A stretch of DNA of 64,000 bases, from contig NZ_HE610987.1 in the NCBI RefSeq assembly GCF_000285535.1, positions 598,128-662,127 on the forward strand, written 5' to 3'. A program made the position numbers and the translations under genes. Shown piece by piece: positions 25,746 through 35,308 of the stretch. This stretch comes from Bacillus timonensis. GTDB lineage: Bacteria; Bacillota; Bacilli; Bacillales; Bacillaceae_L. A model generated the notes under the pieces. The model was given only the letters and a program-made list of their open reading frames with translations, was not told where the DNA came from and made no database searches. Each line of letters starts with the position of its first letter. The stretch's first letter is position 1.

Positions 25746-26842
25746 TTTGCATCATTCTCCTTCCGTTTTTTACTTCCTACCATTAACTTCAAGCCACCAC
25801 CAATTAACAAAATGCAGATGATAGTTCCTTGGAAGTATGTGTAGTAGAAGTATTGAATATCGAAATTAAACACTCTTGAAACCATTGGACCAACCGTTGG
25901 TAGAACAACATTCACCATTAAATAGTAAAGTCCTAACGTAATTAAACCAATTCCAACCCATTTTTGGTGATTTACAATATAAGAAACAACCGGTACGTCC
26001 TCAAGCTCCTCTTCACCATGCTTTGACACCTTCTGAAGGGCATCGAAAAAGCTGTAAAACCAAATGATTGGGATTAAAAAGAGAAACAGTGACAAGCGAA
26101 GCACATCTAAAATATAAATCGCGAATAAAAACGCAGCCATTAACTGGATACCACGTTTTTGCAAGCCAAGATACAAATGGCCTGCACCTGGAAAAATTGC
26201 TAAAACGGTTGCTAAAGTCTTACTTTTACGCCCCTGCTCACGTCTTGTTTCTTCGAAGTCCTCAATAATGGTTTTATCCTCTATCTTTTCCCCACGCAGT
26301 TTCTTGCCTACCAATTGAACCGCATCAAACATGTTGTACACCCAAATAATCGGTAAAATTCCCAGAAACACCATGAAAGCTCCTTGATTCGTAAATGCTG
26401 AAATAAATACTACCATCGTTCCTAACCCAAAAAATCCGATTAAAAACGTCAATCCACGGTTAATTAAACCCAATTGAAAATGCCCTAGACCCGGAATAAA
26501 CGATAGAATAATTGTAAAGAAACGGTCTGAATCGTCCGTTCGAACTGATAAGACCTGCCCTTCTTCTGTTTGGATTACGTGCTGATTTTGATTATGCTTG
26601 TTATTTCGCAACAGGAAGATAATCATATCCAATACATTAATTACCACTACAAAAAATGCAAAGATAAATCCAATAAAAAGTGGATCATCATACCCTACCA
26701 TAAATGTCCCGAAGATTCCTATTAAAACAGGTCCAACCGCCCCAATTCCATATAAGAAACCTCTTACTTTTCGATTTACATAAAAATGTCCTACCCCTGG
26801 TATGAACGATAGAAAAAATGCTAGTACTGGATTAAAACTCAT
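25742..26842 (-). CDS. Multi-pass membrane protein with three TM2-like repeats
   Basis: Membrane protein of 366 residues made of three similar units. Each opens with a Pro-Gly-x-Gly-His motif: LSFIPGVGHFYVNRKVRG (residue ~10), SFIPGLGHFQLGLINRG (~115) and AIFPGAGHLYLGLQKRG (~217). Each is followed by two or more hydrophobic helices, and a further helix pair ends the protein. The unit is like the TM2 domain. Start ATG has GGAGGG upstream and overlaps the anti-sigma stop (ATGA), so expression is coupled to the sigma factor. Function unknown; it may sense or be controlled by envelope stress. Confidence 0.75.
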   Translation of the reverse strand: MSFNPVLAFFLSFIPGVGHFYVNRKVRGFLYGIGAVGPVLIGIFGTFMVGYDDPLFIGFIFAFFVVVINVLDMIIFLLRNNKHNQNQHVIQTEEGQVLSVRTDDSDRFFTIILSFIPGLGHFQLGLINRGLTFLIGFFGLGTMVVFISAFTNQGAFMVFLGILPIIWVYNMFDAVQLVGKKLRGEKIEDKTIIEDFEETRREQGRKSKTLATVLAIFPGAGHLYLGLQKRGIQLMAAFLFAIYILDVLRLSLFLFLIPIIWFYSFFDALQKVSKHGEEELEDVPVVSYIVNHQKWVGIGLITLGLYYLMVNVVLPTVGPMVSRVFNFDIQYFYYTYFQGTIICILLIGGGLKLMVGSKKRKENDAK

Positions 26843-27282
26843 TTTTCTCCCTCCTCTTGAATGTTTTCAATTATGTCAAACAACGATAATGCTTTTTCCA
26901 TCAAATTATTTGAGACTGATTGTTTTTGCTCTGAAAAACTAGACGCCTCCACCGTACCGACAATACCCGTTATACTTTGGAAGACTCCAGTCGACATGAG
27001 AGTTAATGTCACAACAGCAGCAACCCCATAATGGAAAATCGGACTTTGTAAAATTGACTTCCTTTGTTTTTTCACTTTTATAGGAAGTTTGGCAAATACC
27101 TCGTCTGTAAAGCTATCTTTTTCAATATCGGGCAACTCTACAGATTGAGCCTCCAGTAATTCCATATAGACTTCCAAACATTGATCACAGGAAAACAGGT
27201 GATTTTCAAGTTCTTCCCGCTTTGATTTTGCCAATTCATCTTGAATGTACATTAACCACTCTTCAGTACTGAAATGTCTCAA
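26839..27282 (-). CDS. Anti-sigma factor with zinc-finger (ZAS) domain
   Basis: Membrane-anchored partner that would hold the ECF sigma factor inactive. The N-terminal ZAS motif is visible as His28-x3-Cys32-x2-Cys35 (HLFSCDQC). One membrane helix lies at about residues 84-108, leaving a short outer tail; 147 residues. It starts at TTG 27282, 9 nt after GGAGAG and overlapping the sigma stop by 4 nt. Sigma/anti-sigma pairing is standard for this layout; the inducing signal is unknown. Confidence 0.87.
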   Translation of the reverse strand: MRHFSTEEWLMYIQDELAKSKREELENHLFSCDQCLEVYMELLEAQSVELPDIEKDSFTDEVFAKLPIKVKKQRKSILQSPIFHYGVAAVVTLTLMSTGVFQSITGIVGTVEASSFSEQKQSVSNNLMEKALSLFDIIENIQEEGEK

Positions 27283-27824
27283 CTAAAATCACTCTCCTTC
27301 CAATGTTTCTTCATCCAATTTCGGGCTCGGTAAAGCTTTGTTTCAACTGTTTTTACTTCAACCTGTTGTTCCTGTGCTATTTGCTTATAGGTTTTTTCCG
27401 CTATATAATACGCTTCAATTACCTCACGATAATTCGCTGGCATGTCGTGTAGCCTGCTTTTGACTAATTCTCTTTGTTCTTTTCGTAAAAGTGGGATGAC
27501 GATATTTTCCTCGGACGAAGAGAGTGTTGGGAGATCATCAGCCTCAACAATCATTTCTTGATGCCGCTGTTTCTTCCGTTTCACATCGATAGCATGGTTC
27601 ACAGCGATTCGTGTCATCCAAGTCTTTATGCCCTGTGAACTATATTGGGGGAGGGCGTAATAGATTTTTAAAAACACTTCCTGCGAAGCATCCTCGGCAT
27701 CCTTTTCATGTCGTAAAACCGAATAAATTGCCTTGAATACTAGATTCTTATATTTTTCAACGAATAAGCGAAAGGCATGCTCATCACCCGCTTTTGCCTT
27801 TTCAACCAGCAACTCATCCTTCAA
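27279..27824 (-). CDS. ECF-type RNA polymerase sigma factor
   Basis: Alternative sigma factor, about 181 residues. Region 2 is clear (LFVEKYKNLVFKAIYSVLRH, then DAEDASQEVFLKIYYALPQY), and region 4 ends with YKQIAQEQQVEVKTVETKLY, RARNWMKKHW. I chose TTG 27824 because AAGGGGGG lies 7 nt upstream; the GTG at 27830 would be only 1 nt from that site. First gene of a four-gene operon (sigma, anti-sigma, two membrane proteins), with 4-nt overlaps throughout. This is a distinct ECF type from the one at the window start. It cannot be named after a B. subtilis sigma factor from this view. Confidence 0.88.
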   Translation of the reverse strand: MKDELLVEKAKAGDEHAFRLFVEKYKNLVFKAIYSVLRHEKDAEDASQEVFLKIYYALPQYSSQGIKTWMTRIAVNHAIDVKRKKQRHQEMIVEADDLPTLSSSEENIVIPLLRKEQRELVKSRLHDMPANYREVIEAYYIAEKTYKQIAQEQQVEVKTVETKLYRARNWMKKHWKESDFS

Positions 27825-27857
27825 TCGCACTCCCCCCTTTCTCTCTGTCTACCATAA

Positions 27858-27887
27858 TAGACGAATTTACACCTACTGTACCCTACA
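27858..27887 (-). promoter_or_regulatory. Possible autoregulated ECF promoter
   Basis: On the minus strand CGTCTA (27863-27858) lies 17 nt after TGTAGGG (27887-27881), about 35 nt before the sigma start. CGTC is a usual ECF -10; the -35 is not a known consensus, so this is tentative. Confidence 0.35.
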
Positions 27888-27928
27888 CTTTTTATAAAAA
27901 AATTAAAAAGTATTTGATCGTGGTAATT

Positions 27929-28095
27929 GGGATACCACCAAACCGTAAAACGATACATGATATACCGAATACGAGATAATCGGTATACCGCCAATCCGCA
28001 AAACGATACATGATATACCGCTGACGCCGGATTCGGGATATCACCAGAACGTAAAACGATACACGATATACCACAAACCCAGGATTCGCGATATT
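27929..28095. repeat. Tandem array, three 53-bp units
   Basis: Exact 53-bp period: units at 27929-27981, 27982-28034 and 28035-28087, plus 8 nt of a fourth. Each has GG(T/G)ATACC at its start and AAAACGATACATGATATACC in the middle. The reverse complement matches the units at 63926-64000. It fills the gap upstream of the ECF operon. Confidence 0.85.
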
Positions 28096-28103
28096 TAAGC
28101 ATG

Positions 28104-28130
28104 AAAAAAAGACCTTCATTTAGAAGATCT
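28104..28130 (-). terminator. Terminator of the 86-residue membrane protein gene
   Basis: AGATCTTC pairs with GAAGGTCT (one G-U) on the minus strand, followed by seven T's. Confidence 0.75.
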
Positions 28131-28139
28131 CGGCACCCA

Positions 28140-28400
28140 TTATTTATTTCGATGACGTATTTTATAGATTAAAGTTGCAATTAATGTGGATGGTAAATTT
28201 AAGAGACTTCCTTGAAGATTGAATTGTAATTGTTGTTCTTCAAAGGACATCTTTTCGTACATTTCGTTATGCGTTTTCTTCGACTTTTTTATTTCTTCCT
28301 TCGTTGCGACTATATTTCTGTATTGGATGGGAATCATGATTACAATATATAGAAGGAGAACGCCACCGATTACATAAAAAATAAAACTATCTTCCATCAT
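28140..28400 (-). CDS. Small membrane protein, function unknown
   Basis: 86 residues with an N-terminal membrane helix (FIFYVIGGVLLLYIVIMI), then a basic/charged helical region (TKEEIKKSKKTHNEMYEKMS) and a short hydrophobic C-terminal part. Two adjacent Met codons are possible starts (28400, 28397), both close behind GGGAGGGA. I recognise no family. It is followed by its own terminator and is probably monocistronic. Confidence 0.65.
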   Translation of the reverse strand: MMEDSFIFYVIGGVLLLYIVIMIPIQYRNIVATKEEIKKSKKTHNEMYEKMSFEEQQLQFNLQGSLLNLPSTLIATLIYKIRHRNK

Positions 28401-28485
28401 TGCTTCCCTCCCGGATGAGTAAACCTTATATTTAGATTACGATTAAATCCCCAAAATGTTTCAAATACGCACGAAAAAATATCTC

Positions 28486-29241
28486 TCAATTTTTGATAAC
28501 TCTTGTTGCATAAAATGTCGGGATATTAAAATCATGAAGTTTACCTGTACCATTTGTATCTTGATAAATATCAGTAAGGATGAATCCCGCTTGTAATTGT
28601 CCCCCAATTTGTTCCTCAATGGTATGTGAAAATTGGATTCCCCAATCATTCTTTATTGAGTCCTCATATTGTTGCTTATCCTTCAATGGATTAAATGGTA
28701 GTTTATAGGTTACCGTTGTTTCTTCATCATTAAAGATATAGTTAATACCATTATCCAATCCTGATAACAAGATTCCTCCTTTTTTCAACACCCTGTAACA
28801 TTCTTTCCAAACAGGAATAACATCCTCAACATAACAATTTGATACAGGGTGGAAAATCAAGTCAAAGGATTCATCCTTGAATGGCAATGGTTTTGTCATG
28901 TCTGCTCTAATAGTCTTAATCTCGTAATTTTCTCTTTTTGCCACTTCTTTTTCACTTAACAATTGCTTCTCCGAATAATCCAATACCGTACACCTTGCAC
29001 CTAACGCGGAAAAAATCGGCATCTGCTGTCCGCCACCTGAAGCTAATCCTAGTATTTCTGCATTTTTAAATTCACCAAACCATTCCTTTGGTACTGGTTT
29101 GGTAGGTGTTAATAGTACAGACCACTCTTTATTTTTAGCATTTTCAAAAACTTCGTGACTAATCGGTTTCCCCCATTCCCAGCCATCCTCAACCCACTTA
29201 TCAATCGTTTTCGAATTGATTTCTGTATATTTTTTCTCCAA
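28486..29241 (-). CDS. Class I SAM-dependent methyltransferase
   Basis: Predicted small-molecule methyltransferase, 251 residues, cytoplasmic. The SAM-binding motif I is ILGLASGGGQQMPIFSALGA, followed by the acidic strand CTVLDYSEKQL. Motif IV lies in the SFDLIFHPVSNCYVEDV segment and motif V in LKKGGILLSGLDN. Ubiquinone/menaquinone-type Methyltransf_11 domains look like this, but the substrate is unknown. Starts at ATG after AAGGAGAGG. Appears to stand alone between two unrelated genes. Confidence 0.85.
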   Translation of the reverse strand: MEKKYTEINSKTIDKWVEDGWEWGKPISHEVFENAKNKEWSVLLTPTKPVPKEWFGEFKNAEILGLASGGGQQMPIFSALGARCTVLDYSEKQLLSEKEVAKRENYEIKTIRADMTKPLPFKDESFDLIFHPVSNCYVEDVIPVWKECYRVLKKGGILLSGLDNGINYIFNDEETTVTYKLPFNPLKDKQQYEDSIKNDWGIQFSHTIEEQIGGQLQAGFILTDIYQDTNGTGKLHDFNIPTFYATRVIKN

Positions 29242-29345
29242 ATTAACCTCTCCTTAACTGAATCCCAGTTTTATTACACCCACACGCTCAGCTACAACCT
29301 CAAGATTATTTATATATATATTGAATACGCTCTCAAACTGATATA

Positions 29346-29906
29346 CTAAACTATCTTTGCATATATGCAAGTATTCCTTAATTCATTCGTTTCAGGTGAT
29401 AAGTCATCGTTTTTTAATACACCTTCCAAAGCAAACCCTAATCTTTCTGGTATTGCTCTACTTTTACTATTTTTTTCATCACACCTAATTTCAACTCTCT
29501 TCGCATTCAGCTCGTGAAAAGCAAAATCCGCAATTCCTTTAACCGCTTCTGTCATATACCCTTTTCCACTAAAACGACTATCAATCCAGTATCCTATTTC
29601 AAACTTAGGGACAGCCCAATCGATTCTATGTAATCCAGAAGAAGCAATGAATTGCCCTGTTTCCTTTAAAAATACTAGTAATCTTAAATCCTCTCTTTTT
29701 AAAAAGGAAATATGTGATTCCCTAATATTCATTTCAACATCTTGTTCAGACTGCTCTTTTTGAGCAAACGGCAACCATGGTTTAAGCTCAATTATAGAAG
29801 CCGTAATGGCATCATATACAACTTTACCATCTCCTGGTTTAGGCATTCGAATGACTAATCTTTCAGTCGTAAACTCTTCTGGAAACTCTATCAGCATTGG
29901 GTTCAT
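29346..29906 (-). CDS. GNAT-family N-acetyltransferase (RimJ/RimL type)
   Basis: Acetyl-CoA-dependent acetyltransferase of about 186 residues. The family opening ERLVIRMPKPGDG is followed by GYWIDSRFSGKGYMTEAVKG, the acetyl-CoA binding loop. The end (NAKRVEIRCDEKNSKSRAIP, then ERLGF) is typical of ribosomal-protein acetyltransferases and relatives. I chose ATG 29906 because AAGGAGAGGG precedes it; the upstream TTG lies in that site. The target is unknown. Confidence 0.87.
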   Translation of the reverse strand: MNPMLIEFPEEFTTERLVIRMPKPGDGKVVYDAITASIIELKPWLPFAQKEQSEQDVEMNIRESHISFLKREDLRLLVFLKETGQFIASSGLHRIDWAVPKFEIGYWIDSRFSGKGYMTEAVKGIADFAFHELNAKRVEIRCDEKNSKSRAIPERLGFALEGVLKNDDLSPETNELRNTCIYAKIV

Positions 29907-29980
29907 GCTTCCCTCTCCTTCCAATATTCACCTTTTTTCACATCATACGTTTATTACCCATTAAAATCAATCATAAATTA

Positions 29981-30010
29981 AAAAAAGAGACCCACTCTTC
30001 AGTAGGTCCC
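29981..30010 (-). terminator. Terminator of gatCAB
   Basis: On the minus strand GGGACCTACT pairs with AGTGGGTCTC, followed by six T's, just after gatB. Confidence 0.85.
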
Positions 30011-30018
30011 GATAACAA

Positions 30019-31449
30019 TTAAAGCTTATTCATTTCTTCAGCAAGGATTTTGTTTACCATTTGTGGGTTGGCTTGTCCTTTTGTTTGTTTCATCACTTGG
30101 CCGACTAAGAAGCCAATTGCTTTTCCTTTTCCGTTCTTAAAATCTTCTACTGATTGAGGGTTATTACCAATAACTTCAACGATAATCTTGGTTAAGGCAC
30201 CTTCATCCGAAATTTGAACAAGTCCTTTTTCCTTCACGATGGTTTCCGCATCTCCGCCTTTTTCAATTAACTCTTTAAAGACAGTTTTAGCGATTTTAGA
30301 GGAAATCGTTCCGTTCTCGATTAGCTTGATCATGCCAGCAAGTCCTTCTGGCGTTAAGGCAATTTCATGTAATTCCTTCTGCTCAGCATTTAGGAAACCT
30401 GAAACTTCACCCATGATCCAGTTTGAAGCCTGCTTTGCATCTGCTCCATTTCCTACCGTTTCTTCAAAGAAATCAGATGTTTCTTTTGTCACCGTAAGAA
30501 CAGATGCATCATATTCAGGAAGACCTAATTCTTCGATATATCGCTTTTTACGAGCGTCAGGGAGTTCAGGTATTTCTGCACGAACTCTTTCCATCCACTC
30601 ATTATCAATATACAGTTCGACTAAGTCTGGTTCTGGGAAGTAACGGTAGTCGTCTGATCCTTCTTTCACACGCATTAAAATAGTTGATTTGGAAGATTCA
30701 TCATAACGACGTGTTTCTTGTTCAATCACGCCACCTGCAGATAAAACCTCTGCTTGACGAATCTCTTCGTATTCAAGACCATTTTTCACAAAGGCAAATG
30801 AGTTTAAGTTTTTAAGCTCCGTTTTTGTTCCAAATTCTTTTTGTCCAACTGGACGTAAAGAGATATTGGCATCACAACGAAGTGAGCCCTCCTCCATTTT
30901 ACAGTCAGACACACCTGTATACTGGATAATTGATTTTAATTTTTCCAAGTAGGCATATGCTTCTTCAGGTGTACGAATATCAGGCTCTGATACGATTTCA
31001 ATCAATGGCGTTCCTTGACGGTTCAAGTCAACCAATGAATAGCCTCGACCCGAGTGAGTAAGTTTACCCGCATCCTCCTCTAGGTGAAGACGAGTAATCC
31101 CAATCTTTTTCTTTTCACCGTTTACTTCAATTTCAATCCAGCCATGCTCACCAATTGGCTTATCAAATTGAGAGATTTGGTACGCCTTCGGATTATCCGG
31201 ATAAAAATAATTTTTACGGTCAAACTTTGTCTCCTGGTTAATCTCACAGTTTAACGCCATGGCAGCCTTCATTGCCCATTCAACCGCCTTTTTATTTACA
31301 ACCGGAAGTACACCTGGGTATCCTAATTCAACGACACTTGTTAATGTATTTGGAGCAGCCCCGAATTCATTCGGTGCGCTTGAAAATATTTTAGAGTCAG
31401 TTTTAAGTTCAACGTGAACCTCTAACCCGATAACTGTTTCAAACTTCAT
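30019..31449 (-). CDS. gatB: Asp-tRNA(Asn)/Glu-tRNA(Gln) amidotransferase subunit B
   Basis: Subunit that binds mischarged Glu-tRNA(Gln) and activates it for amidation, giving Gln-tRNA(Gln) in bacteria lacking glutaminyl-tRNA synthetase. 476 residues, the normal length. It begins [20 protein letters not shown], followed by the Zn/Mg-site region, and includes the [20 protein letters not shown] segment. The helical tail and YqeY-like tRNA-binding C-terminus follow ([20 protein letters not shown]). Third gene of gatC-gatA-gatB, 15 nt after gatA. Confidence 0.97.
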   Translation of the reverse strand: MKFETVIGLEVHVELKTDSKIFSSAPNEFGAAPNTLTSVVELGYPGVLPVVNKKAVEWAMKAAMALNCEINQETKFDRKNYFYPDNPKAYQISQFDKPIGEHGWIEIEVNGEKKKIGITRLHLEEDAGKLTHSGRGYSLVDLNRQGTPLIEIVSEPDIRTPEEAYAYLEKLKSIIQYTGVSDCKMEEGSLRCDANISLRPVGQKEFGTKTELKNLNSFAFVKNGLEYEEIRQAEVLSAGGVIEQETRRYDESSKSTILMRVKEGSDDYRYFPEPDLVELYIDNEWMERVRAEIPELPDARKKRYIEELGLPEYDASVLTVTKETSDFFEETVGNGADAKQASNWIMGEVSGFLNAEQKELHEIALTPEGLAGMIKLIENGTISSKIAKTVFKELIEKGGDAETIVKEKGLVQISDEGALTKIIVEVIGNNPQSVEDFKNGKGKAIGFLVGQVMKQTKGQANPQMVNKILAEEMNKL

Positions 31450-31464
31450 TTTTATTTTCCCCCC

Positions 31465-32922
31465 TTACAATTGTGGTTTTTGTTTATGATGCTCGGTTGC
31501 TTTTTCAAACGCATCTGCAACACGGTAAATTGTGCTTTCATCAAAATGCTTACCAATGATTTGGAGTCCTAGTGGTAATCCATTTGAAAAACCGCAAGGA
31601 ACTGATATTCCCGGTACACCTGCAAGATTCACTGGGATAGTGAGAATATCATTCACATACATTGTAAGTGGATCATCCATGTTCTCACCAATTTTAAATG
31701 CTGGTGTTGGTGTAGTAGGTCCCATGATGACATCGTACTTTTCAAATACATCTTCAAAGTCTTTCTTAATTAATGTACGAACTTTTTGTGCCTTTTTATA
31801 ATAAGCATCATAATATCCTGAACTTAGTGCGAAGGTTCCGAGCATAATACGACGTTTCACCTCGTCACCAAAGCCCTCGCTTCTCGTCTGCTTGTACATT
31901 TCAATAAGGTTTTCGGCATTGTCTGTGCGGTATCCATAACGAACTCCGTCAAAGCGTGCAAGGTTCGCAGATGCCTCAGATGAAGATAATAAATAATACG
32001 TAGCTAAAGCGTATTTTGAATGCGGAAGTGAAACCTCTTCCCATGTCGCGCCAAGTCCTTCAAAAACCTTAAGAGCATCAAGAACAGATTGACGTACTTC
32101 TTCTGTTACACCCTCACCAAGGTATTCTTTTGGTACAGCAATTTTTAGACCCTTCACATCGCCAGTTAAGGCAGAAACATAGTTGGGTACATCTACATTT
32201 GCAGAAGTTGCATCCATTGGGTCAACACCTGAAATCGCCTGTAAAAGGAAAGCATTGTCCTCTACTGTGCGAGTAACAGGTCCGATTTGGTCTAATGAAG
32301 ATGCAAAAGCGATTAAACCAAAACGGGAAACTCTTCCGTATGTAGGCTTTAATCCAACAACACCACAAAACGCTGCAGGTTGGCGAATCGAACCACCTGT
32401 ATCCGAACCTAGTGAGAACAATACTTCTCCTGCTGCAACCGCTGCTGCAGAGCCTCCACTAGAACCTCCAGGAACTCGTTCAAGGTCCCATGGATTTTTC
32501 GTTACTTGAAAGCTTGAGTTTTCATTCGATGAACCCATTGCAAATTCATCCATGTTCAGCTTACCAACCGTAACCGTTTGAGCCTTCCCTAGCTTTTGGA
32601 CAACTGTAGCATCATAGATAGGATCAAAGTTTTCTAAAATTTTACTTGCAGCCGTTGTGCGAAGACCTTTTGTTACGATATTGTCTTTAACACCAATCGG
32701 CATTCCAAATAATAGACCTAAATCATTATTGTTTCCAAGTGCTTCATCAAGCTGTTTTGCATAATCTCTTGCACTTTCTTCATTTAATGTTAAAAAGGCT
32801 TGTACCTTATCATCAACCTCATTGATTCTCTTAAATGATTCCTCAACAAGGTCCGATACTGAAATTTCTTTTTTATGTAAAAGCGAATGTAATTCTGAAA
32901 TTTTGTGATCAAAAAGTGACAC
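31465..32922 (-). CDS. gatA: Glutamyl-tRNA(Gln) amidotransferase subunit A
   Basis: Amidase subunit that frees ammonia from glutamine for GatB. The amidase signature is visible: catalytic Lys in [12 protein letters not shown], the Gly/Ser-rich stretch [15 protein letters not shown], and the nucleophile Ser in [16 protein letters not shown]. 485 residues, normal length. Lies between gatC and gatB with gaps of about 14 nt, each with a purine-rich ribosome site. Confidence 0.97.
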   Translation of the reverse strand: MSLFDHKISELHSLLHKKEISVSDLVEESFKRINEVDDKVQAFLTLNEESARDYAKQLDEALGNNNDLGLLFGMPIGVKDNIVTKGLRTTAASKILENFDPIYDATVVQKLGKAQTVTVGKLNMDEFAMGSSNENSSFQVTKNPWDLERVPGGSSGGSAAAVAAGEVLFSLGSDTGGSIRQPAAFCGVVGLKPTYGRVSRFGLIAFASSLDQIGPVTRTVEDNAFLLQAISGVDPMDATSANVDVPNYVSALTGDVKGLKIAVPKEYLGEGVTEEVRQSVLDALKVFEGLGATWEEVSLPHSKYALATYYLLSSSEASANLARFDGVRYGYRTDNAENLIEMYKQTRSEGFGDEVKRRIMLGTFALSSGYYDAYYKKAQKVRTLIKKDFEDVFEKYDVIMGPTTPTPAFKIGENMDDPLTMYVNDILTIPVNLAGVPGISVPCGFSNGLPLGLQIIGKHFDESTIYRVADAFEKATEHHKQKPQL

Positions 32923-32936
32923 TTTTTCTCCCCCCT

Positions 32937-33227
32937 TTATTCAATGATGGATGGAACACGGAATTGACCATCCTTTGCATCTGGTGCATTTTTCAATACT
33001 TCTTCAACTGGTAATCCCTCTTTTGCGATATCTTCACGCATAACATTTTTCACGGATAGAACATGTGAAGTTGGCTCCACACTTTCTGTATCTAATTCAT
33101 TTAATTGCTCTGCAAATGAAATAATTGCATCTAACTGTTGTTGGAACATCTTTGCTTCGTCCTCAGTCACAGCTAAACGTGCTAAATTAGCAACATGTTT
33201 TACTTCTTCAATCGAAATCCTCGACAT
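32937..33227 (-). CDS. gatC: Glutamyl-tRNA(Gln) amidotransferase subunit C
   Basis: Small subunit (96 residues) that wraps around GatA and stabilises the GatCAB complex. The sequence starts [20 protein letters not shown], a hallmark of the family, and ends [16 protein letters not shown] follows AGGTGAAGGAAA. First gene of the operon; its promoter must lie in 33228-33425, the divergent gap with the thioredoxin-like gene. Confidence 0.96.
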   Translation of the reverse strand: MSRISIEEVKHVANLARLAVTEDEAKMFQQQLDAIISFAEQLNELDTESVEPTSHVLSVKNVMREDIAKEGLPVEEVLKNAPDAKDGQFRVPSIIE

Positions 33228-33425
33228 TTTCCTTCACCTCCACCGTACATACAATATACTGATAATATCAAAAATTACTCTGTTTCGGCAACAATTCTTC
33301 CCCTTCATTCTTCCCGAATTCAACAAGAGCCAACGCGAATAAACTAGTTGGGCAGATTATTTTTCTTTTAGACCACTAATTTGTTATAGTAGGGTTAATA
33401 AATCACAGGATGTGGAGGGATAGAA

Positions 33426-33743
33426 GTGGAAAGGATTACTTCTGTTGAACAATTTAATGAAATAATTAACTCTGATGGTGCAATTGTTAAATTTGATACT
33501 ACATGGTGCCCTGATTGCCGTCGACTTGAAGCATTCATTGGGGAGGTTCTTGAAACTCACAATCGTGTACCTTGGTATAGCATGGATAAGGACGAGTTCC
33601 CAGAAATCGCAGAAAAATATGATGTAATGGGAATCCCAAGTCTCCTTTATTATAAAGGTGGAGAAAAGCTTGGCCACTTACACAGTGCAAATGCGAAAAC
33701 CCCAGAACAAGTCAACGAATACCTTGAAGGATTAGGAATCTAA
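33426..33743 (+). CDS. Thioredoxin-like protein (WCPDC active site)
   Basis: Thioredoxin-fold protein of 105 residues with the redox pair Cys28/Cys31 in TTWCPDCRRLE. The cis-Pro loop follows in MGIPSLLYYKGG. CPDC instead of CGPC means altered redox potential, so it may be a thiol reductase for a special partner and not the general thioredoxin. It starts at GTG 33426 behind GGAGGGA. Transcribed divergently from gatCAB and alone, ending in a terminator shared with the proline symporter gene. Confidence 0.85.
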   Translation: MERITSVEQFNEIINSDGAIVKFDTTWCPDCRRLEAFIGEVLETHNRVPWYSMDKDEFPEIAEKYDVMGIPSLLYYKGGEKLGHLHSANAKTPEQVNEYLEGLGI

Positions 33744-33747
33744 ATAT

Positions 33748-33787
33748 AAAGAAGACCGTTACTGCACTTTTGCAATAATGGTCTTTT
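33748..33787. terminator. Bidirectional terminator, thioredoxin-like gene and putP
   Basis: AAGACCGTTACTGCA pairs with TGCAATAATGGTCTT across a four-base loop, with A and T tracts outside. Confidence 0.85.
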
Positions 33788-33791
33788 ATTT

Positions 33792-35306
33792 TTATGCTTT
33801 TTTCAGCTTTTCTTTTACTGTTTCAAATTCATCCTGTATTTCTTGGGATGGTGCCTTTGTTAGTAAGCTGACTACAATTATTGAAATCAGGGCAAGTAGG
33901 AAACCTGGAACAATTTCATACAAGCTAAATGGAATGATAGCTTCTTTTATGACCTCTCCTGCCTCATTCAATTTAGGTGTAGATAAAATACTCCAGACAA
34001 CAACTGTAACTGCTCCTACGATCATTCCGGCTAACGCTCCCCAACGATTCATCCGTTTCCAGAACAGGGAGAGAATGATAACAGGACCAAATGCAGCTCC
34101 AAACCCTGCCCAAGCATACCCCACAAGATCTAATATTTTACTATCACGATCATAACCTAGCAAAATAGCAATTACTGCTATGACAAGAACTGCAATTCTA
34201 CCAACCCACATTTCTTCCTTTGGACCAGCATTCTTTTTAAAGATTGCTTTATAGAAATCCTGGGTTAATGCACTTGAAGAAACCAGTAATTGAGAATCGA
34301 CGGTACTCATGATGGCTGCAAGTATCGCTGCTAATAAGAACCCAGCCACCCATGGGTTAAATAATACTTGTGAAAATACAATGAATACTGTCTCTGCGTT
34401 ACTTAATGGAGCATCCGCAAAATAGGCAATGCCTGTAAAACCGATAAAAATAGCTCCAAATAAAGACAACACCATCCATGTCATTCCAATAAAACGAGCT
34501 TTAGGAATTTCTTTTGTTGACTTAATACCCATAAATCGAACAATAATATGAGGCTGACCAAAATAACCTAGGCCCCATGCTAACAGTGAAATAATTCCTA
34601 ATGAAGTAGCTCCTGACATGACATCTAAATAGCCTGGATCAATTGCCCCGATTTTATTAACTGTCTCACCCCAGCCACCTAATTCATAAATGGTAACAAT
34701 CGGAATAAGGATTAATGCTAGGAACATCAGGATTCCTTGAACAAAGTCGGTCCAACTTGCAGCTAGGAACCCCCCAAAGAATGTATAGGAAAGTATGACG
34801 GCAGCTCCAACCCAAAGAGCAAGTTCATAGTCCATCTTAAATGAGCTTTCTAAAAGAATCGCTCCACCAACAAGACTCGCAGAAGTATAGAAGGTAAAAA
34901 ATACCAAGATAACAACCGCGGAGATAACACGAAGAAGCTTTGATCCATCACGGAATCGATTTTCAAAATAATCTGGTACCGTAATCGAATCTTTTGAAAC
35001 CTCAGTATATACACGAAATGGCTTCGCGATAAATTGCCAGTTTAGATAAGCACCAATTGACAAGCCGACTGCAAGCCAAATTTCACCCATTCCTCCAGCA
35101 TACAATGCCCCAGGTAATCCAAGCATAAGCCAACTACTCATATCAGACGATCCAGCACTTAATGCAGCAACTCCTGCACCAAGCCTTCTCCCCCCAAGGA
35201 CATAGTCTGATAGATTTTTCGTCATTCTTGCAGCTAGAATGCCAATTAAAAGCATCCCTATAAGATAAATGATTATTGCTGTTAACGTTTGTACGTTAAT
35301 ATCCAT
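33792..35306 (-). CDS. putP: Sodium/proline symporter PutP/OpuE
   Basis: Sodium-coupled proline importer of the solute:sodium symporter family, 504 residues, about 13 membrane helices. It opens LTAIIIYLIGMLLIGILAAR and carries the family segment LSAGSSDMSSWLMLGLPGAL that lines the Na+/proline site. Also present are the loop GWGETVNKIGAIDPG and the ILAAIMSTVDSQLLVSSSAL helix. Position next to gatCAB matches B. subtilis opuE (osmoprotective), while the nearby P5C dehydrogenase suggests use of proline as food. Its ribosome site lies inside the 36-codon gene just upstream, so the two are coupled. Confidence 0.93.
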   Translation of the reverse strand: MDINVQTLTAIIIYLIGMLLIGILAARMTKNLSDYVLGGRRLGAGVAALSAGSSDMSSWLMLGLPGALYAGGMGEIWLAVGLSIGAYLNWQFIAKPFRVYTEVSKDSITVPDYFENRFRDGSKLLRVISAVVILVFFTFYTSASLVGGAILLESSFKMDYELALWVGAAVILSYTFFGGFLAASWTDFVQGILMFLALILIPIVTIYELGGWGETVNKIGAIDPGYLDVMSGATSLGIISLLAWGLGYFGQPHIIVRFMGIKSTKEIPKARFIGMTWMVLSLFGAIFIGFTGIAYFADAPLSNAETVFIVFSQVLFNPWVAGFLLAAILAAIMSTVDSQLLVSSSALTQDFYKAIFKKNAGPKEEMWVGRIAVLVIAVIAILLGYDRDSKILDLVGYAWAGFGAAFGPVIILSLFWKRMNRWGALAGMIVGAVTVVVWSILSTPKLNEAGEVIKEAIIPFSLYEIVPGFLLALISIIVVSLLTKAPSQEIQDEFETVKEKLKKA

Positions 35307-35308
35307 GT

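Noticed and set aside
27929..28095. Considered as a CRISPR array
   Set aside because: Units are directly abutting with no unique spacers, and no cas genes are present.
27821..28119. Two overlapping frames on the minus strand reading through the 53-bp repeats
   Set aside because: A 53-bp period is not a multiple of three, so repeats fall in different frames; no start signal; they are artefacts of the tandem array.
33384..33677. 97-codon frame antisense to the thioredoxin-like gene
   Set aside because: It is the shadow of a gene with a clear WCPDC motif and proper ribosome site.
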